DNA from: Murinocardiopsis flavida
GTDB lineage: Bacteria; Actinomycetota; Actinomycetes; Streptosporangiales; Streptosporangiaceae
Reading direction: 5' to 3'
Assembly: GCF_003014485.1 (NCBI RefSeq)
Contig: NZ_PYGA01000002.1
Location: forward strand, 186,001 to 250,000
DNA length: 64,000 bases
Position numbers and translations under genes: made by a program. The notes under the pieces are model-generated. The model was given only the letters and a program-made list of their open reading frames with translations. It was not told the DNA's origin and did not search any database. Shown one piece after another: positions 50,949 to 58,997 of the stretch (positions are counted from its first letter, which is position 1; each line of letters begins with the position of its first letter).

Positions 50949-51506
50949 ATGGAAAGTTCGTTGGCAGCCAAACCGCACCAGGGACTCTCGGACGTGCTGC
51001 GCTTTCGCTACCTCGGCGCTCACGAACTCGATGAGCTGTCCGAACTCTGGCAGGTCGTGCATGAGGAGAACGCGGCCCTGAGCCCGCACCTCGACGATGT
51101 GATCACCTCCGTCGGCCGCGACGAGTCCTGGCGCCGCCGCAGGGCCCGCTACACCGACTGGCTGTCCGATCCCGACACCCTAGCCGTGCTGGCCGAGCGG
51201 CATGGGCGGCCCATCGGGTACGCGATGGTGACCGTCCGCATCGACCACCAGGGGTCCTGGGACCGCGGCGAGCGGGTCGCCACCGTGCAGACCCTTGCCG
51301 TGCGCCCCGAGGAGGAGTACGCCGAGGTCGGCACGGGCCTGCTCGACGAGGTCCGCCGCCAGGTCGGCGCGCTCGGCGTCCGCGACCTTGAGCTGGCGAC
51401 GGTGGCCGGGCACGGCGATGCCATCCGCTTCTACGAGCAGCAGGGCTTCCGCCCGTTCACGACCACCATGGTGTCGCGTATCGGGGCGGTCGGCCCGCAC
51501 GACTGA
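50949..51506 (+). CDS. GNAT-family N-acetyltransferase
   Basis: A 185-residue acetyltransferase. The core contains VATVQTLAVRPEEEYAEVGTGLLDEVRRQVGALGVRDLELATVAGHGDAIRFYEQQGFRPFTTTM, with the motif A loop EEYAEVGTG replacing the usual Q/RxxGxG/A. ATG 50949 is used; the frame is open further upstream. It is divergent from the PanE-like gene. Two CAGGTCACGT copies (50872, 50911) and an ACCAC-TCCC-GTGGT dyad (50896-50909) lie in the shared promoter. The acceptor is unknown. Confidence 0.88.
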   Translation: MESSLAAKPHQGLSDVLRFRYLGAHELDELSELWQVVHEENAALSPHLDDVITSVGRDESWRRRRARYTDWLSDPDTLAVLAERHGRPIGYAMVTVRIDHQGSWDRGERVATVQTLAVRPEEEYAEVGTGLLDEVRRQVGALGVRDLELATVAGHGDAIRFYEQQGFRPFTTTMVSRIGAVGPHD

Positions 51507-51527
51507 ACCGCCCCCACCGCCCGCCCG

Positions 51528-51568
51528 CGAAGTCGGGGCCCGACCCGCGGGGTCGGGCCCCGGCTTCG
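51528..51568 (+). terminator. 19-bp hairpin after the GNAT gene
   Basis: Arms 51528-51546 and 51550-51568 pair with a single G-T wobble around a GCG loop. The hairpin ends exactly where the iron box of the next gene begins. Confidence 0.8.
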
Positions 51569-51587
51569 TTAGGTTAGGCTCAGCTCA
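51569..51587 (+). promoter_or_regulatory. iron box (IdeR/DmdR-type) before the siderophore-binding gene
   Basis: TTAGGTTAGGCTCAGCTCA matches the first 12 bases of the iron-box consensus and partly the rest. It lies 53 bp before the binding lipoprotein start. The same left half appears at the SIP gene (8487-8505), indicating a shared iron regulon. Confidence 0.78.
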
Positions 51588-51639
51588 TTAGCCTGGCCGT
51601 CCGGTCGGGCGGCCGGTCGCACCCCCAGGAGAAACCGCG

Positions 51640-52623
51640 ATGCGCGCAACCCCCCTCGCCTCCTCCGCGGTACTGATCGCCCTCGCCCTCCTCGCCGCCG
51701 GGTGCGGCGGCGGCTCCGGCGGCACGGACGACGGAGCGGCCACCCGCACGGCCGAGATCCGCGGCGGCAGCGTGGAGGTCCCCGCCGACCCCAAGCGCAT
51801 CGCGGTGCTGTGGCGGCCCGGTGTGGCAGCGGTCACCGGGCTCGGCGAGAAGCCCGTCGCCGCCATCGGCGACCCCGGCCGCGACGACCTCAGCCTCACC
51901 CCGTACCTGCCGAAGGACTACCCGGTCGAGGACATCAAGCTGGTCACGAACTCCCCGCAGGAGCACGACGTCAACATCGAGGAGCTGGCCGCAGCTGCGC
52001 CCGACCTCATCATCGGCGCCGACACCACGGCGGGGACGCAGGCCGAACTGCTCCCGAAGCTGGAGGAGATCGCCCCCACCGCGCTCATCCGCTGGACCGG
52101 GCCCACCGAGTGGCGCGACTACATCACCGACGTCGGCGCCGTCCTCGGCGAGGAGAAGGGCGCCGCGAAGATGCTCGCCGACTACGACGACGCGCTCGCC
52201 GAAACCAAGGACGCCATCGGCGACCCCGGGGACGTCAGCGTGTCGCTGCTGCGCTTGCAGAGCGAGAACGAGGTCCGCTTCGAGACCCAGGCGTCGTTCC
52301 CCGGCGAGATCCTGCGGGAACTGGGCTTCACGCGGCCCAAGAGCCAGCGGGGCGACGACGTGGACCAGCCGTTCGTCCCCGAGAGCTACGAGAACCTCGC
52401 CGAAGGCGACGCCGACATGGTGTTCGTCTTCCACAACCAGGAGTACAAGGACGCGCCGACCCAGTTCAGCGACGGCCTGTGGCGCGACCTCGACGCCGTG
52501 CGGAACAAGAAGATCTACTCCGTCGACTACGAGTACTGGGGGTCGGCCGGCTACTACGGCGCGGTGCGGGTGCTCGACGACATCAGGGCCGCCGTCGACG
52601 GCGAACTTGAGCCGGCGGTCTGA
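51640..52623 (+). CDS. iron-siderophore ABC transporter substrate-binding lipoprotein
   Basis: A 327-residue FecB/FhuD-type binding protein. The signal peptide ends in the lipobox LLAAGC (Cys22), followed by a Gly-rich tether. The class III binding fold has PADPKRIAVLWRPGVAAVTGLGEKPVAAIG, LAAAAPDLIIGADTT and a long connecting helix. AGGAGA precedes ATG 51640 and an iron box lies upstream. It should bind a ferric siderophore at the membrane. No permease or ATPase gene adjoins it, so it must work with a remote transporter. Its stop codon opens the minisatellite of the convergent MerR gene. Confidence 0.92.
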   Translation: MRATPLASSAVLIALALLAAGCGGGSGGTDDGAATRTAEIRGGSVEVPADPKRIAVLWRPGVAAVTGLGEKPVAAIGDPGRDDLSLTPYLPKDYPVEDIKLVTNSPQEHDVNIEELAAAAPDLIIGADTTAGTQAELLPKLEEIAPTALIRWTGPTEWRDYITDVGAVLGEEKGAAKMLADYDDALAETKDAIGDPGDVSVSLLRLQSENEVRFETQASFPGEILRELGFTRPKSQRGDDVDQPFVPESYENLAEGDADMVFVFHNQEYKDAPTQFSDGLWRDLDAVRNKKIYSVDYEYWGSAGYYGAVRVLDDIRAAVDGELEPAV

Positions 52624-53198
52624 CCGTTCGGCGCGCAACTGCCGGTGACCTGGCCGTTCGGGGCGCCGTCAGGGGTCTGACCGTTCAGCGCATTGCCGGT
52701 GGTCTGACCGTTCGGCGCAGCGTCAGAGGCATGACCGTTCGGCGCATCGCCGCGGGCCTGGCCGTTCAGCGCGTCGCCGGGAATCTGGCCATTCGGTGCA
52801 CCGTCGGGTGCCTGCGGGCACTCGGCGATGACGCCGCCGTAGAACTCGATCTTGCCTTCGACGAACGCGATGGTGTCCTGGAGCCGCGCCGCCTGCGCGA
52901 GCATCCGCGTGCGATGCACGGTGAGCAGGTCGCGGCGCTCGGCGGCGGTGTGCGGCCCCTCCCTCACCAGCCGGACGAAGGTCAGCATGTCGCGCATCGG
53001 CATCCCGGTGCCGCGCAGCTTGAGCACCGTCTCCAGGCGGCTGAGGTCCTCCTCGCCGAAGACCCGGTACCCGGCGGAGGAGCGGCCCACCGGGCTGATG
53101 AGTCCGATGCGCTCGTAGTAGCGCAGCGTGTCGGCGGAGAGCCCGGTGCGCTCCGCCGTCTCCCCGATGGTGAGCCCTTGGACGGCACGAGTGGTCAT
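52554..53198 (-). CDS. MerR-family regulator with minisatellite C-terminal tail
   Basis: A 214-residue MerR protein. Residues about 8-115 are the winged helix and coiled coil (LTIGETAERTGLSADTLRYYERIGLISPVGRSSAGYRVFGEEDL ... HRTRMLAQAARLQDTIAFVEGKIEFY). From about residue 130 the protein consists of seven 9-10-residue repeats of the type xxAPNGQxx. The last 18 or so residues are read from the antisense strand of the siderophore-binding gene (70-bp overlap), so the original stop was probably lost as the repeats expanded. It is divergent from the aldo/keto reductase and the MerR-type promoter at 53851, its likely target. Confidence 0.88.
   Translation of the reverse strand: MTTRAVQGLTIGETAERTGLSADTLRYYERIGLISPVGRSSAGYRVFGEEDLSRLETVLKLRGTGMPMRDMLTFVRLVREGPHTAAERRDLLTVHRTRMLAQAARLQDTIAFVEGKIEFYGGVIAECPQAPDGAPNGQIPGDALNGQARGDAPNGHASDAAPNGQTTGNALNGQTPDGAPNGQVTGSCAPNGQTAGSSSPSTAALMSSSTRTAP
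52620..52811. repeat. 27-bp minisatellite (seven units) in the MerR 3' end
   Basis: Six 27-bp units and one 30-bp unit, each starting CTGACCGTTCGG or CTGGCCGTTCGG on the plus strand, run from the stop codon of the lipoprotein gene. All lengths are multiples of three, so the MerR frame is kept. Confidence 0.85.
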
Positions 53199-53850
53199 GG
53201 TGCGAATCTACTGCGCCTCGTTCGGGCCGTCCCACGACGCTTCGCGTCGCTATGCCCTCTGTCCTCCCGTATCCTCCCGCACCTCTGAAGCACGGACGGC
53301 GGAGTTTCGGCCATATCCGGGGCGGACCGTCTGCTGTGCGGCCATGTCCGCGGGCGGCCCACCGTCGCCCGGTTGGGAAAAAGCGGCACCAAAGGCGGGC
53401 GGGCGGCCGGAACACCAGTCTCCCTGCGGGTGTCCTGCAATTACCTCGTAGACCTCGCCGAATCGGCCCTCTCACCCGCGGGTGGATTCTCGGCTTTTCC
53501 GTCGTCGTTGGGATGGGTCGGGGTCGTGCTGTCATCGGACCGGTGTGCGTCCCGCCACTCGACCACCGGGCCCCGACCCCGCCCTGAGCGGACCCCGACC
53601 CACAATGCCGAAACTCCACAACGGGTCGAGGGAACCGCTTCATCAAGATCGGCGAAGAAGGCGTCCCTGAGACCACCGAAAGTCCACTCACCTTTGTGAA
53701 TAGCCGGAATCCAGTGATCCGTTCTCGATCAGGGCCGCCTGCGCCACGACGGCCGTCCCCACCGCAGGGACCACGGCCGTCGAGCCCGGCGCCGCAGAAC
53801 CGGGTACGCGGAACCTGCGCCGCGGAACCGGGGGCGTGTGCGCGGAGCGT
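53199..53850. other. long intergenic region between merR and aldo/keto reductase
   Basis: About 650 bp without a convincing gene. It contains copy A of a dispersed repeat (53489-53617). Other open frames are short and compositionally like non-coding DNA. Confidence 0.5.
53489..53617. repeat. dispersed intergenic repeat, copy A
   Basis: About 130 bp resembling 56108-56243 in the same orientation. The first ~60 bp are nearly identical (TCGGCTTTTCCGT-GTCGTTG ... GTGCTGTCATC-G-CCGGTG-GCGTC) and the rest aligns with small gaps to CCGAAA-TCC at the end. Both copies lie between genes. Confidence 0.75.
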
Positions 53851-53881
53851 TTGCCTTGGAGCGCGCTCCAAGGTGCATCCT
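53851..53881 (+). promoter_or_regulatory. MerR-class promoter of the aldo/keto reductase
   Basis: CCTTGGAGCGCGCTCCAAGG (53854-53873) is a perfect 20-bp palindrome set in a 19-bp spacer between -35 TTGCCT (53851-53856) and -10 CATCCT (53876-53881). This is standard MerR activation geometry; the divergent MerR at 52554-53198 is the likely activator. Confidence 0.72.
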
Positions 53882-53933
53882 CGTGGCTGTGCGGCCGGAG
53901 GGGCCGCGCAGGAATACGGGGATGGAGACCACA

Positions 53934-54887
53934 ATGCGCACCACCGTTCTGGGCGCCGGCGGCCCGCGCGTCGGCGCCATCGGGCTCGGCTGCATGGGCA
54001 TGACGCACGGCTACGACCCCGCCGGGCGCGACGACGCCACCTCGGTGTCGGTGATCCACCGGGCGCTGGACCTCGGCGTCACGCTCATCGACACCGCCGA
54101 CGTGTACGGGCCGTTCACCAATGAGGAGCTGGTCGGCCGCGCGCTGCGCGACCGCCGCGACGACGCGGTGCTCGCGACAAAGGTCGGCCTGGTCACCAGC
54201 GACAACAAGGCGGGGCGGAGCATGAACGGGCGCCCCGAGCACGTTCGTGCGGGGATCGACGCCAGCCTGCGCCGCCTCGGCGTCGACCACGTCGACCTCT
54301 ACCAGCTCCACCGCGTCGACCCCGAGGTGCCGATCGAGGAGACGTGGGGGGCCATGGCCGAGGCGGTCGCGGCGGGCAAGGCGCGCGCCATCGGCCTGTC
54401 GGAGGTCGACGTGACGCTGATCAAGCGCGCCGAGGCGGTCCACCCGGTGCTCAGCGTGCAGAGCGAACTCTCGCTGTGGACCAAGGACGCGCTCGCCGAG
54501 GTGCTGCCCTACTGCGCGACGAACGGCATCGGGTTCCTCGCCTACTCGCCGCTGGGGCGCGGCTTCCTCACCGGCAGGTTCGCAAGCGCCGAGGAGCTGC
54601 CCGAGGGCGACTGGCGGCGGCAGAACCCGCGCTTCCAGGCCGACGCGTTCGCGCAGAACCAGGCGATCGCCGCCCGGGTCGCGCAGGTGGCCGAGCGCCA
54701 CGGCGTCGCATCGGCGCAGGTGGCGCTGGCATGGGTCCTGGCGCAGGGGTCGAACGTGGTGCCGATCCCCGGCACCAAGACGCCGCGCTACCTGGAGTCC
54801 AACGCGGCGGCGGCAGGGATCTCGCTGACCGAGCAGGACCGCGCCGAACTCGACGCGGTGCCGCAGGCTGTCGGCGCCCGGTACTGA
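53934..54887 (+). CDS. aldo/keto reductase (AKR13-like)
   Basis: A 317-residue AKR. The catalytic tetrad is visible: Asp and Tyr in LIDTADVYGPFTNEELVG, Lys in VLATKVGLV and His in LYQLHRVDPEVPIEE. The cofactor motif IPGTKTPRYLESN is near the C-terminus. ATG 53934 has GGAG 7 bp upstream; ATG 53922 is an alternative. It reduces aldehydes or ketones with NADPH and is probably induced through the MerR-type promoter. Its last ~25 codons are repeated twice more, in frame, after the stop. Confidence 0.93.
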   Translation: MRTTVLGAGGPRVGAIGLGCMGMTHGYDPAGRDDATSVSVIHRALDLGVTLIDTADVYGPFTNEELVGRALRDRRDDAVLATKVGLVTSDNKAGRSMNGRPEHVRAGIDASLRRLGVDHVDLYQLHRVDPEVPIEETWGAMAEAVAAGKARAIGLSEVDVTLIKRAEAVHPVLSVQSELSLWTKDALAEVLPYCATNGIGFLAYSPLGRGFLTGRFASAEELPEGDWRRQNPRFQADAFAQNQAIAARVAQVAERHGVASAQVALAWVLAQGSNVVPIPGTKTPRYLESNAAAAGISLTEQDRAELDAVPQAVGARY

Positions 54888-55081
54888 GGCCGCCGCTGAC
54901 CAAGAGCGAGGCTGACTGAGGACGATCACGCCGAACTCGACGCGGTGTCCCAGGCCATCGCGGTCTTGAGGGCCGCCGCTGACCAAGCGCGAGTAGAGAA
55001 TCTGCTGACCGAGGACGACCGCGCCGCGCTCCACGTGGTACCGCGAGTTGTTGGCGATCGGCGCCGAGAGCCGCCGCTGAC
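54825..55081 (+). repeat. degenerate in-frame triplication of the aldo/keto reductase 3' end
   Basis: The segment encoding LTEQDRAELDAVPQAVGARY-stop (from 54825) recurs at 54912 (LTEDDHAELDAVSQAI) and 55005 (LTEDDRAALHVVPRVVG). The spacings are 87 and 93 bp, both multiples of three, and the copies stay in the reductase frame although stops intervene. GCCGCCGCTGACC follows each copy. Confidence 0.8.
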
Positions 55082-55091
55082 CGCATGCGCG

Positions 55092-55130
55092 AAGGGCCGC
55101 CCCGGGGGTATACCCCCGGGGCGGCCCTTT
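55092..55130 (+). terminator. 38-bp perfect palindrome with T-run
   Basis: AAGGGCCGCCCCGGGGGTA (55092-55110) is followed by its exact complement, ending CTTT. It is the strongest intrinsic terminator in the window and closes the aldo/keto reductase region. Confidence 0.88.
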
Positions 55131-55171
55131 GGCCGTCCTACCTCGCCCTGATATTGTGTCGGCACATAATC

Positions 55172-55193
55172 AATATTGTACTAGTTCAATATT
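55172..55193. promoter_or_regulatory. 22-bp AT-rich palindrome before the PPOX gene
   Basis: AATATTG-TACTAGTT-CAATATT is a near-perfect dyad (one mismatched pair) in an AT-rich island (about 55149-55198). It is about 110 bp before the next start. No regulator gene adjoins it. Confidence 0.55.
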
Positions 55194-55304
55194 ATTGCCT
55201 TCTGGTGATCGTGCGAGAACGGGTTCCTCCATCGAGCTGAGGGGCCCACTTCCGCGCGATTACCGGGACCGCGCACACCGCCACGACATGACGGCGAGGC
55301 CCCG

Positions 55305-55979
55305 ATGCACACCAGCTCCAGCGACCAGCGGACCGCCACCTACTCCGCCACCCCGCGCACCAGGCCCACCCGGAAGCCCGACCGCGCCCACTACGACGAG
55401 GCGACCGTCCACGCGATCCTGGACGAGGAGTTCGTCTGCCACCTCGGCTTCATCGCCGACGGCGCCCCTGTCGTGCTGCCGACCCTCTACGCCCGCGTCG
55501 GACACCGGCTCTACCTGCACGGCTCCACCGGCAGCCGCCCTCAGCGGTCGGCGAGCGACGGGCTCGACGTCTGCGTCACCGTGACCATCACCGACGGACT
55601 CGTCCTCGCCCGCTCTGCGATGAACCACTCGGTCAACTACCGCTCCGTCATCGCGCACGGGACCGCCTACCGCGTCACCTCCCCCGACGAACTGAGCACC
55701 GCGTACGACGCCGTCATCGAACAGGTCGTCGCGGGCCGCTCCGCCGACTGCCGCATGCCCAACGCGAAGGAGCGCGCCCAGACCGCCATCCTCCGGCTCG
55801 ACCTGGACGAGGTCTCGGCCAAGGTGCGCGCCGGCGGAGTCGCCGACGACCCGGAGGACATGGAGCTGCCGTACTGGGCCGGCGTGGTCCCCCTCGCACG
55901 CACCACCGCTGCGCCCGCGCAGGACCCCGCCCAGGACCCCGCCATCACCCTCCCGCCCTACCTGCGCACCGAGATTTGA
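55305..55979 (+). CDS. pyridoxamine 5'-phosphate oxidase-family flavin-nucleotide-binding protein
   Basis: A 224-residue split-barrel protein of the Pyridox_ox_2 (NimA-like) group. Characteristic parts are EEFVCHLGFIADGAPVVLPTLYARVGHRLYLHGSTGSR, CVTVTITDGLVLARSAMNHSVNYRSVIAHG and a late DPEDMELPYWAGVVPL. Such proteins bind FMN or related cofactors and are often called flavin-nucleotide-binding proteins. A short AQDPAQDP repeat marks the tail. ATG 55305 lacks a strong ribosome site. A nearby AT-rich palindrome suggests control by an unlinked regulator. Confidence 0.9.
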   Translation: MHTSSSDQRTATYSATPRTRPTRKPDRAHYDEATVHAILDEEFVCHLGFIADGAPVVLPTLYARVGHRLYLHGSTGSRPQRSASDGLDVCVTVTITDGLVLARSAMNHSVNYRSVIAHGTAYRVTSPDELSTAYDAVIEQVVAGRSADCRMPNAKERAQTAILRLDLDEVSAKVRAGGVADDPEDMELPYWAGVVPLARTTAAPAQDPAQDPAITLPPYLRTEI

Positions 55980-56692
55980 CCACGCCACACCGTCCCCACC
56001 CCAGGACACACGCCCCGGCCGATCCATCCTGAAGACGTCCGAGGCAAGAGCGACCTCACTCCAGCAGACGTATCAAGGCACTATCGCCCTTGTTTCCACG
56101 TGGGGTTTCGGCTTTTCCGTTGTCGTTGTGGTGGGTCGGGGCCGTGCTGTCATCCGGCCGGTGCGCGTCGGCCGACGCATATCCCGCCGTTCAGCCACCG
56201 GACCCCAGCCCGAGCGGATCCCGACCCAAAGCGCCGAAAGTCCTTCCAACCGACGACACCCGCGGGCGAGAGCGCCCTCAGCTCCAAGAGACCGGAGCCA
56301 GGCTGCCGGAAAGCCTGCGCAGCAGCGACGGCCGAAGTACATCGTGGACCATGACCGCCGACCCAGGGCCCAACGGAACCCACCGCTGACACACCCACGC
56401 GCGAAAACCGCACCACCACCACCGCATCCCTACCTCAGCACCGCTGCCCGACCAGCCCATGGCAGAGCCCGGGCGCCGAACCCCGGGGCCACCTCGGCCG
56501 ACGCTGCTGCGCAGGCTCAACGGCAGCCCAGCGCAGGCCCGCTGCGGTAAAGGACGCTCTCGGCCCTCACCCCCGGCGCACACCACGACACCGCGCCCCC
56601 ACCCCCGGAACAACGCGGTTCAGTGGCCGTGAACGATCCGCACCGGCCCGGCTCCGCCGCTGTTGGGCAGCCGAACCGCTACCCTCGTCCGC
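55980..56692. other. long intergenic region with repeat copy B
   Basis: About 710 bp without a convincing gene. Copy B of the dispersed repeat is at 56108-56243. The remainder is proline-codon-rich DNA in several frames with no ribosome sites. Confidence 0.5.
56108..56243. repeat. dispersed intergenic repeat, copy B
   Basis: Direct-orientation partner of 53489-53617. On the minus strand both copies can encode a short peptide beginning MTARPRP and containing TTTEKP, but surrounding frames are not conserved. Confidence 0.75.
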
Positions 56693-57877
56693 GTGGCCGA
56701 CAGCGACTCCAATACCTGCAATTTCCCCGGGTGCACCCGCCCCGTTCCGCGCGGTTCGGCCCCCGGGCGGCCACCGGAGTACTGCGACCTGCCCGAGCAC
56801 ACCCGCTGGCGCGCCTGGCGCGAACGCCAGCGCCTCCAGCAGCAGACCCAGGAGCAGCAGGACGCCGAGACGCCGTCCACCGGCCCCACCGCGGAGTCCG
56901 CCGCCTCCGGGGACGCCGTCCCGGTCACCGCGGCCCGGCTGCGCGCCGATGAGCTACTGACCCGGTTCGCCGTCCAGGCCGAGCAGATGCGCACCACACT
57001 GGACGACGCCGTCGGCGCGTTCACCGCCATGAACGACCCCGCCAACGCCGAAGCCCAGGTGGAGGCCGCGCGGGTGAGCGCGGCCCGGCAGGTCGCCGAG
57101 GCCGACGCCGCACGCCTGGAGGCGGAGAACCTGCGCCGCGCCGCCGAGGCCGCCCGCAGGCGGGCCGACGACGCGGCGAGTTCCGCCGTCGCCGCAGCGG
57201 GATCGGCCGAGCGCATGGCCGACGAAGCGATCTCCCGGCGGGAGGAGGCGTTCACCGCGCGCGACACGGCTCTCGCCGAGGCCCGCGCCGCCGAGGAGGA
57301 CCGCGACGCCGCCCGCACCCGACTGGACGAGGGGCTCGCCGCCGCCGAGGAGCGGATCGGCGACGCGGAAGAACGGGTCGCCGCCGCCGAACAGCAGGCC
57401 GCCGAAACGGTGCGCGAGGTCCGAGAGGAGGCCGCAGCGGCGGCCGAGCAGGCCGCTGACGAAGCCGAAGCGCTGCGCGCGCAGGTCACCGAGCTACGGC
57501 AGGAGCTGCGCACAGGGCTGGACAAGGCCGCGCGTGAGCGCGACACCGCCGTCCAGCGGGCCGAACGCGCCGAGTTCACCGCCGAGCAGGCGGCGGCCCG
57601 CGCCACCGAGATCACCACCGAGCGCGACCGGATGAGCGCCGAACTCGACCGGGTCCGCGAGGCGGCGGCGACCGAGCAGGACCGCCTGCGCGCGGAGCTG
57701 GACGACCTGCGTCGTTCCAGCGCCCTGGCCCTGACCGAGGCGAAGGACGCCGCCGAGCAGCGCATCGCCGCCGTGGACGACGCCCGCGCCCAGGCCATCC
57801 ACCGTGCCGAGCGCGCCGAGTTGCAACTGGACGCCGCCATGGCAGACCTCAAACGGCTCCGCCCCGAGCAGAGCTGA
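56693..57877 (+). CDS. zinc-finger coiled-coil protein, 394 aa
   Basis: The N-terminus holds a probable zinc site, CNFPGC ... GRPPEYCDLPEHTRWRAWRER (Cys, Cys, Cys, His within about residues 8-36). The remaining ~300 residues are an almost unbroken Ala/Glu/Arg-rich coiled coil (heptads such as ADEAEALRAQVTELRQELR). Similar proteins are seen on actinobacterial plasmids and integrated elements, where KfrA-like coiled-coil DNA-binding proteins occur. GTG 56693 lies about 9 bp after a TACCCT -10-like hexamer, so leaderless translation is likely. Function is unknown. Confidence 0.82.
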   Translation: MADSDSNTCNFPGCTRPVPRGSAPGRPPEYCDLPEHTRWRAWRERQRLQQQTQEQQDAETPSTGPTAESAASGDAVPVTAARLRADELLTRFAVQAEQMRTTLDDAVGAFTAMNDPANAEAQVEAARVSAARQVAEADAARLEAENLRRAAEAARRRADDAASSAVAAAGSAERMADEAISRREEAFTARDTALAEARAAEEDRDAARTRLDEGLAAAEERIGDAEERVAAAEQQAAETVREVREEAAAAAEQAADEAEALRAQVTELRQELRTGLDKAARERDTAVQRAERAEFTAEQAAARATEITTERDRMSAELDRVREAAATEQDRLRAELDDLRRSSALALTEAKDAAEQRIAAVDDARAQAIHRAERAELQLDAAMADLKRLRPEQS

Positions 57878-57911
57878 CCCGCGGTCTCCTGCTCGTGATC
57901 CAGAGCGGCGG

Positions 57912-58790
57912 TCAGGCGGGGGTGGTGTCGCGCTCGTTGCGGGCGGAGTCGATACGGATCTTGATCACGTCCCGACAGGCGCCGAAGACGCGGCCCAGGC
58001 TCGTTAGTGATTCGCCGGATTCGTGGCGGTCCAGCAGTTCGGCGTCGGAGACGCCCAGGTCGCGGCGGGGGCGCCCGATCGTCGCCTTGGGTCCCGTTGC
58101 AGGCTGGGCTGCGCGCTTTTCCGCCTTGCGCCGCCGCTGGCGCAGCAGGAACATCGGGTTCTGGTGCCGGGAACCGGGCCGGTCGGCGCCCCACATCTTC
58201 GATGGCGTCTCGTGCTGGTGCCACAGCTCGAAGAAGGCGTAGCGGGCGCGGTTCAGCGCGCTGCCGAACGCGGCCGTCGACATGCCCAGTGCGCGCGCGG
58301 CGACGTGGCGGTCTTCGTAGTCGGCCAGGGCGTGCAGCACCTCGCGTTGGGTGGGCAGCAGCGCCCGCCAGATCTGGGCGAGGGCCAAGCGGTCGACGAT
58401 CATGTCCTCGGGGCTGTACGTCGGAGCGGAGACGCTGTTCCAGTAGCGCACGAATGCGCGGCTGAGCAGCGCCTTGTCCTTTCCGGCCAGCCCGCGGGTC
58501 TTGAGGTCATGATGGTGCTGGGTCTTGATCGCCTTCCAGCCGATGGCGATTAGCTCGGTCTCCTCCGGGCGCAGCGGGGCGAGCTGGAGGTGTTCGGCGA
58601 TGGCACTCCAGGCGGTGAGGGCCCGATGGGTCATCTCCATGCCGTTGACCCAGTTGCACTCACGCGCAGCGAAGACCGAGAGGGCGTTGACCTGCGACGC
58701 GGTGTACCCGTGCGCGACCAGAACATCGAATCGCGGACGGGGCAGCACCGGCCCGAACTCGCTGCTGACCCGGACAGAAGCTTCGGACAT
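57912..58790 (-). CDS. sigma-region-4-like HTH protein, 292 aa
   Basis: A protein with two HTH-like regions: about residues 155-190 (LPTQREVLHALADYEDRHVAARALGMSTAAFGSALNRARYAFFELWH), like sigma region 4, and a C-terminal one (LGVSDAELLDRHESGESLTSLGRVFGACRDVIKIRI), like a resolvase/homeodomain HTH. Between them is a basic linker. GAGGAG precedes ATG 58790. It converges on the coiled-coil gene with 34 bp between stops and is divergent from the XRE gene. I do not assign a function; a regulatory protein of an accessory element is plausible. Confidence 0.75.
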   Translation of the reverse strand: MSEASVRVSSEFGPVLPRPRFDVLVAHGYTASQVNALSVFAARECNWVNGMEMTHRALTAWSAIAEHLQLAPLRPEETELIAIGWKAIKTQHHHDLKTRGLAGKDKALLSRAFVRYWNSVSAPTYSPEDMIVDRLALAQIWRALLPTQREVLHALADYEDRHVAARALGMSTAAFGSALNRARYAFFELWHQHETPSKMWGADRPGSRHQNPMFLLRQRRRKAEKRAAQPATGPKATIGRPRRDLGVSDAELLDRHESGESLTSLGRVFGACRDVIKIRIDSARNERDTTPA

Positions 58791-58997
58791 ATTGCCGCTC
58801 CTCTGTAGCTTGAAATGGTTTGCAAGTAGCGATGCTCCTAACGGGGCGTCGCTTGCAAGGCGCCTGCATTGAAGCCTCTTATGCGCCTGTTTCAAGCTTT
58901 CGAGAAGGCTGTCCACGCGGCAACAGTTACGTCACTTCTGGGTTTTGGTGTAGTGATACCAATCAGTTAAGTAGCTGCCGTGTGTTCTGATGCTTCC

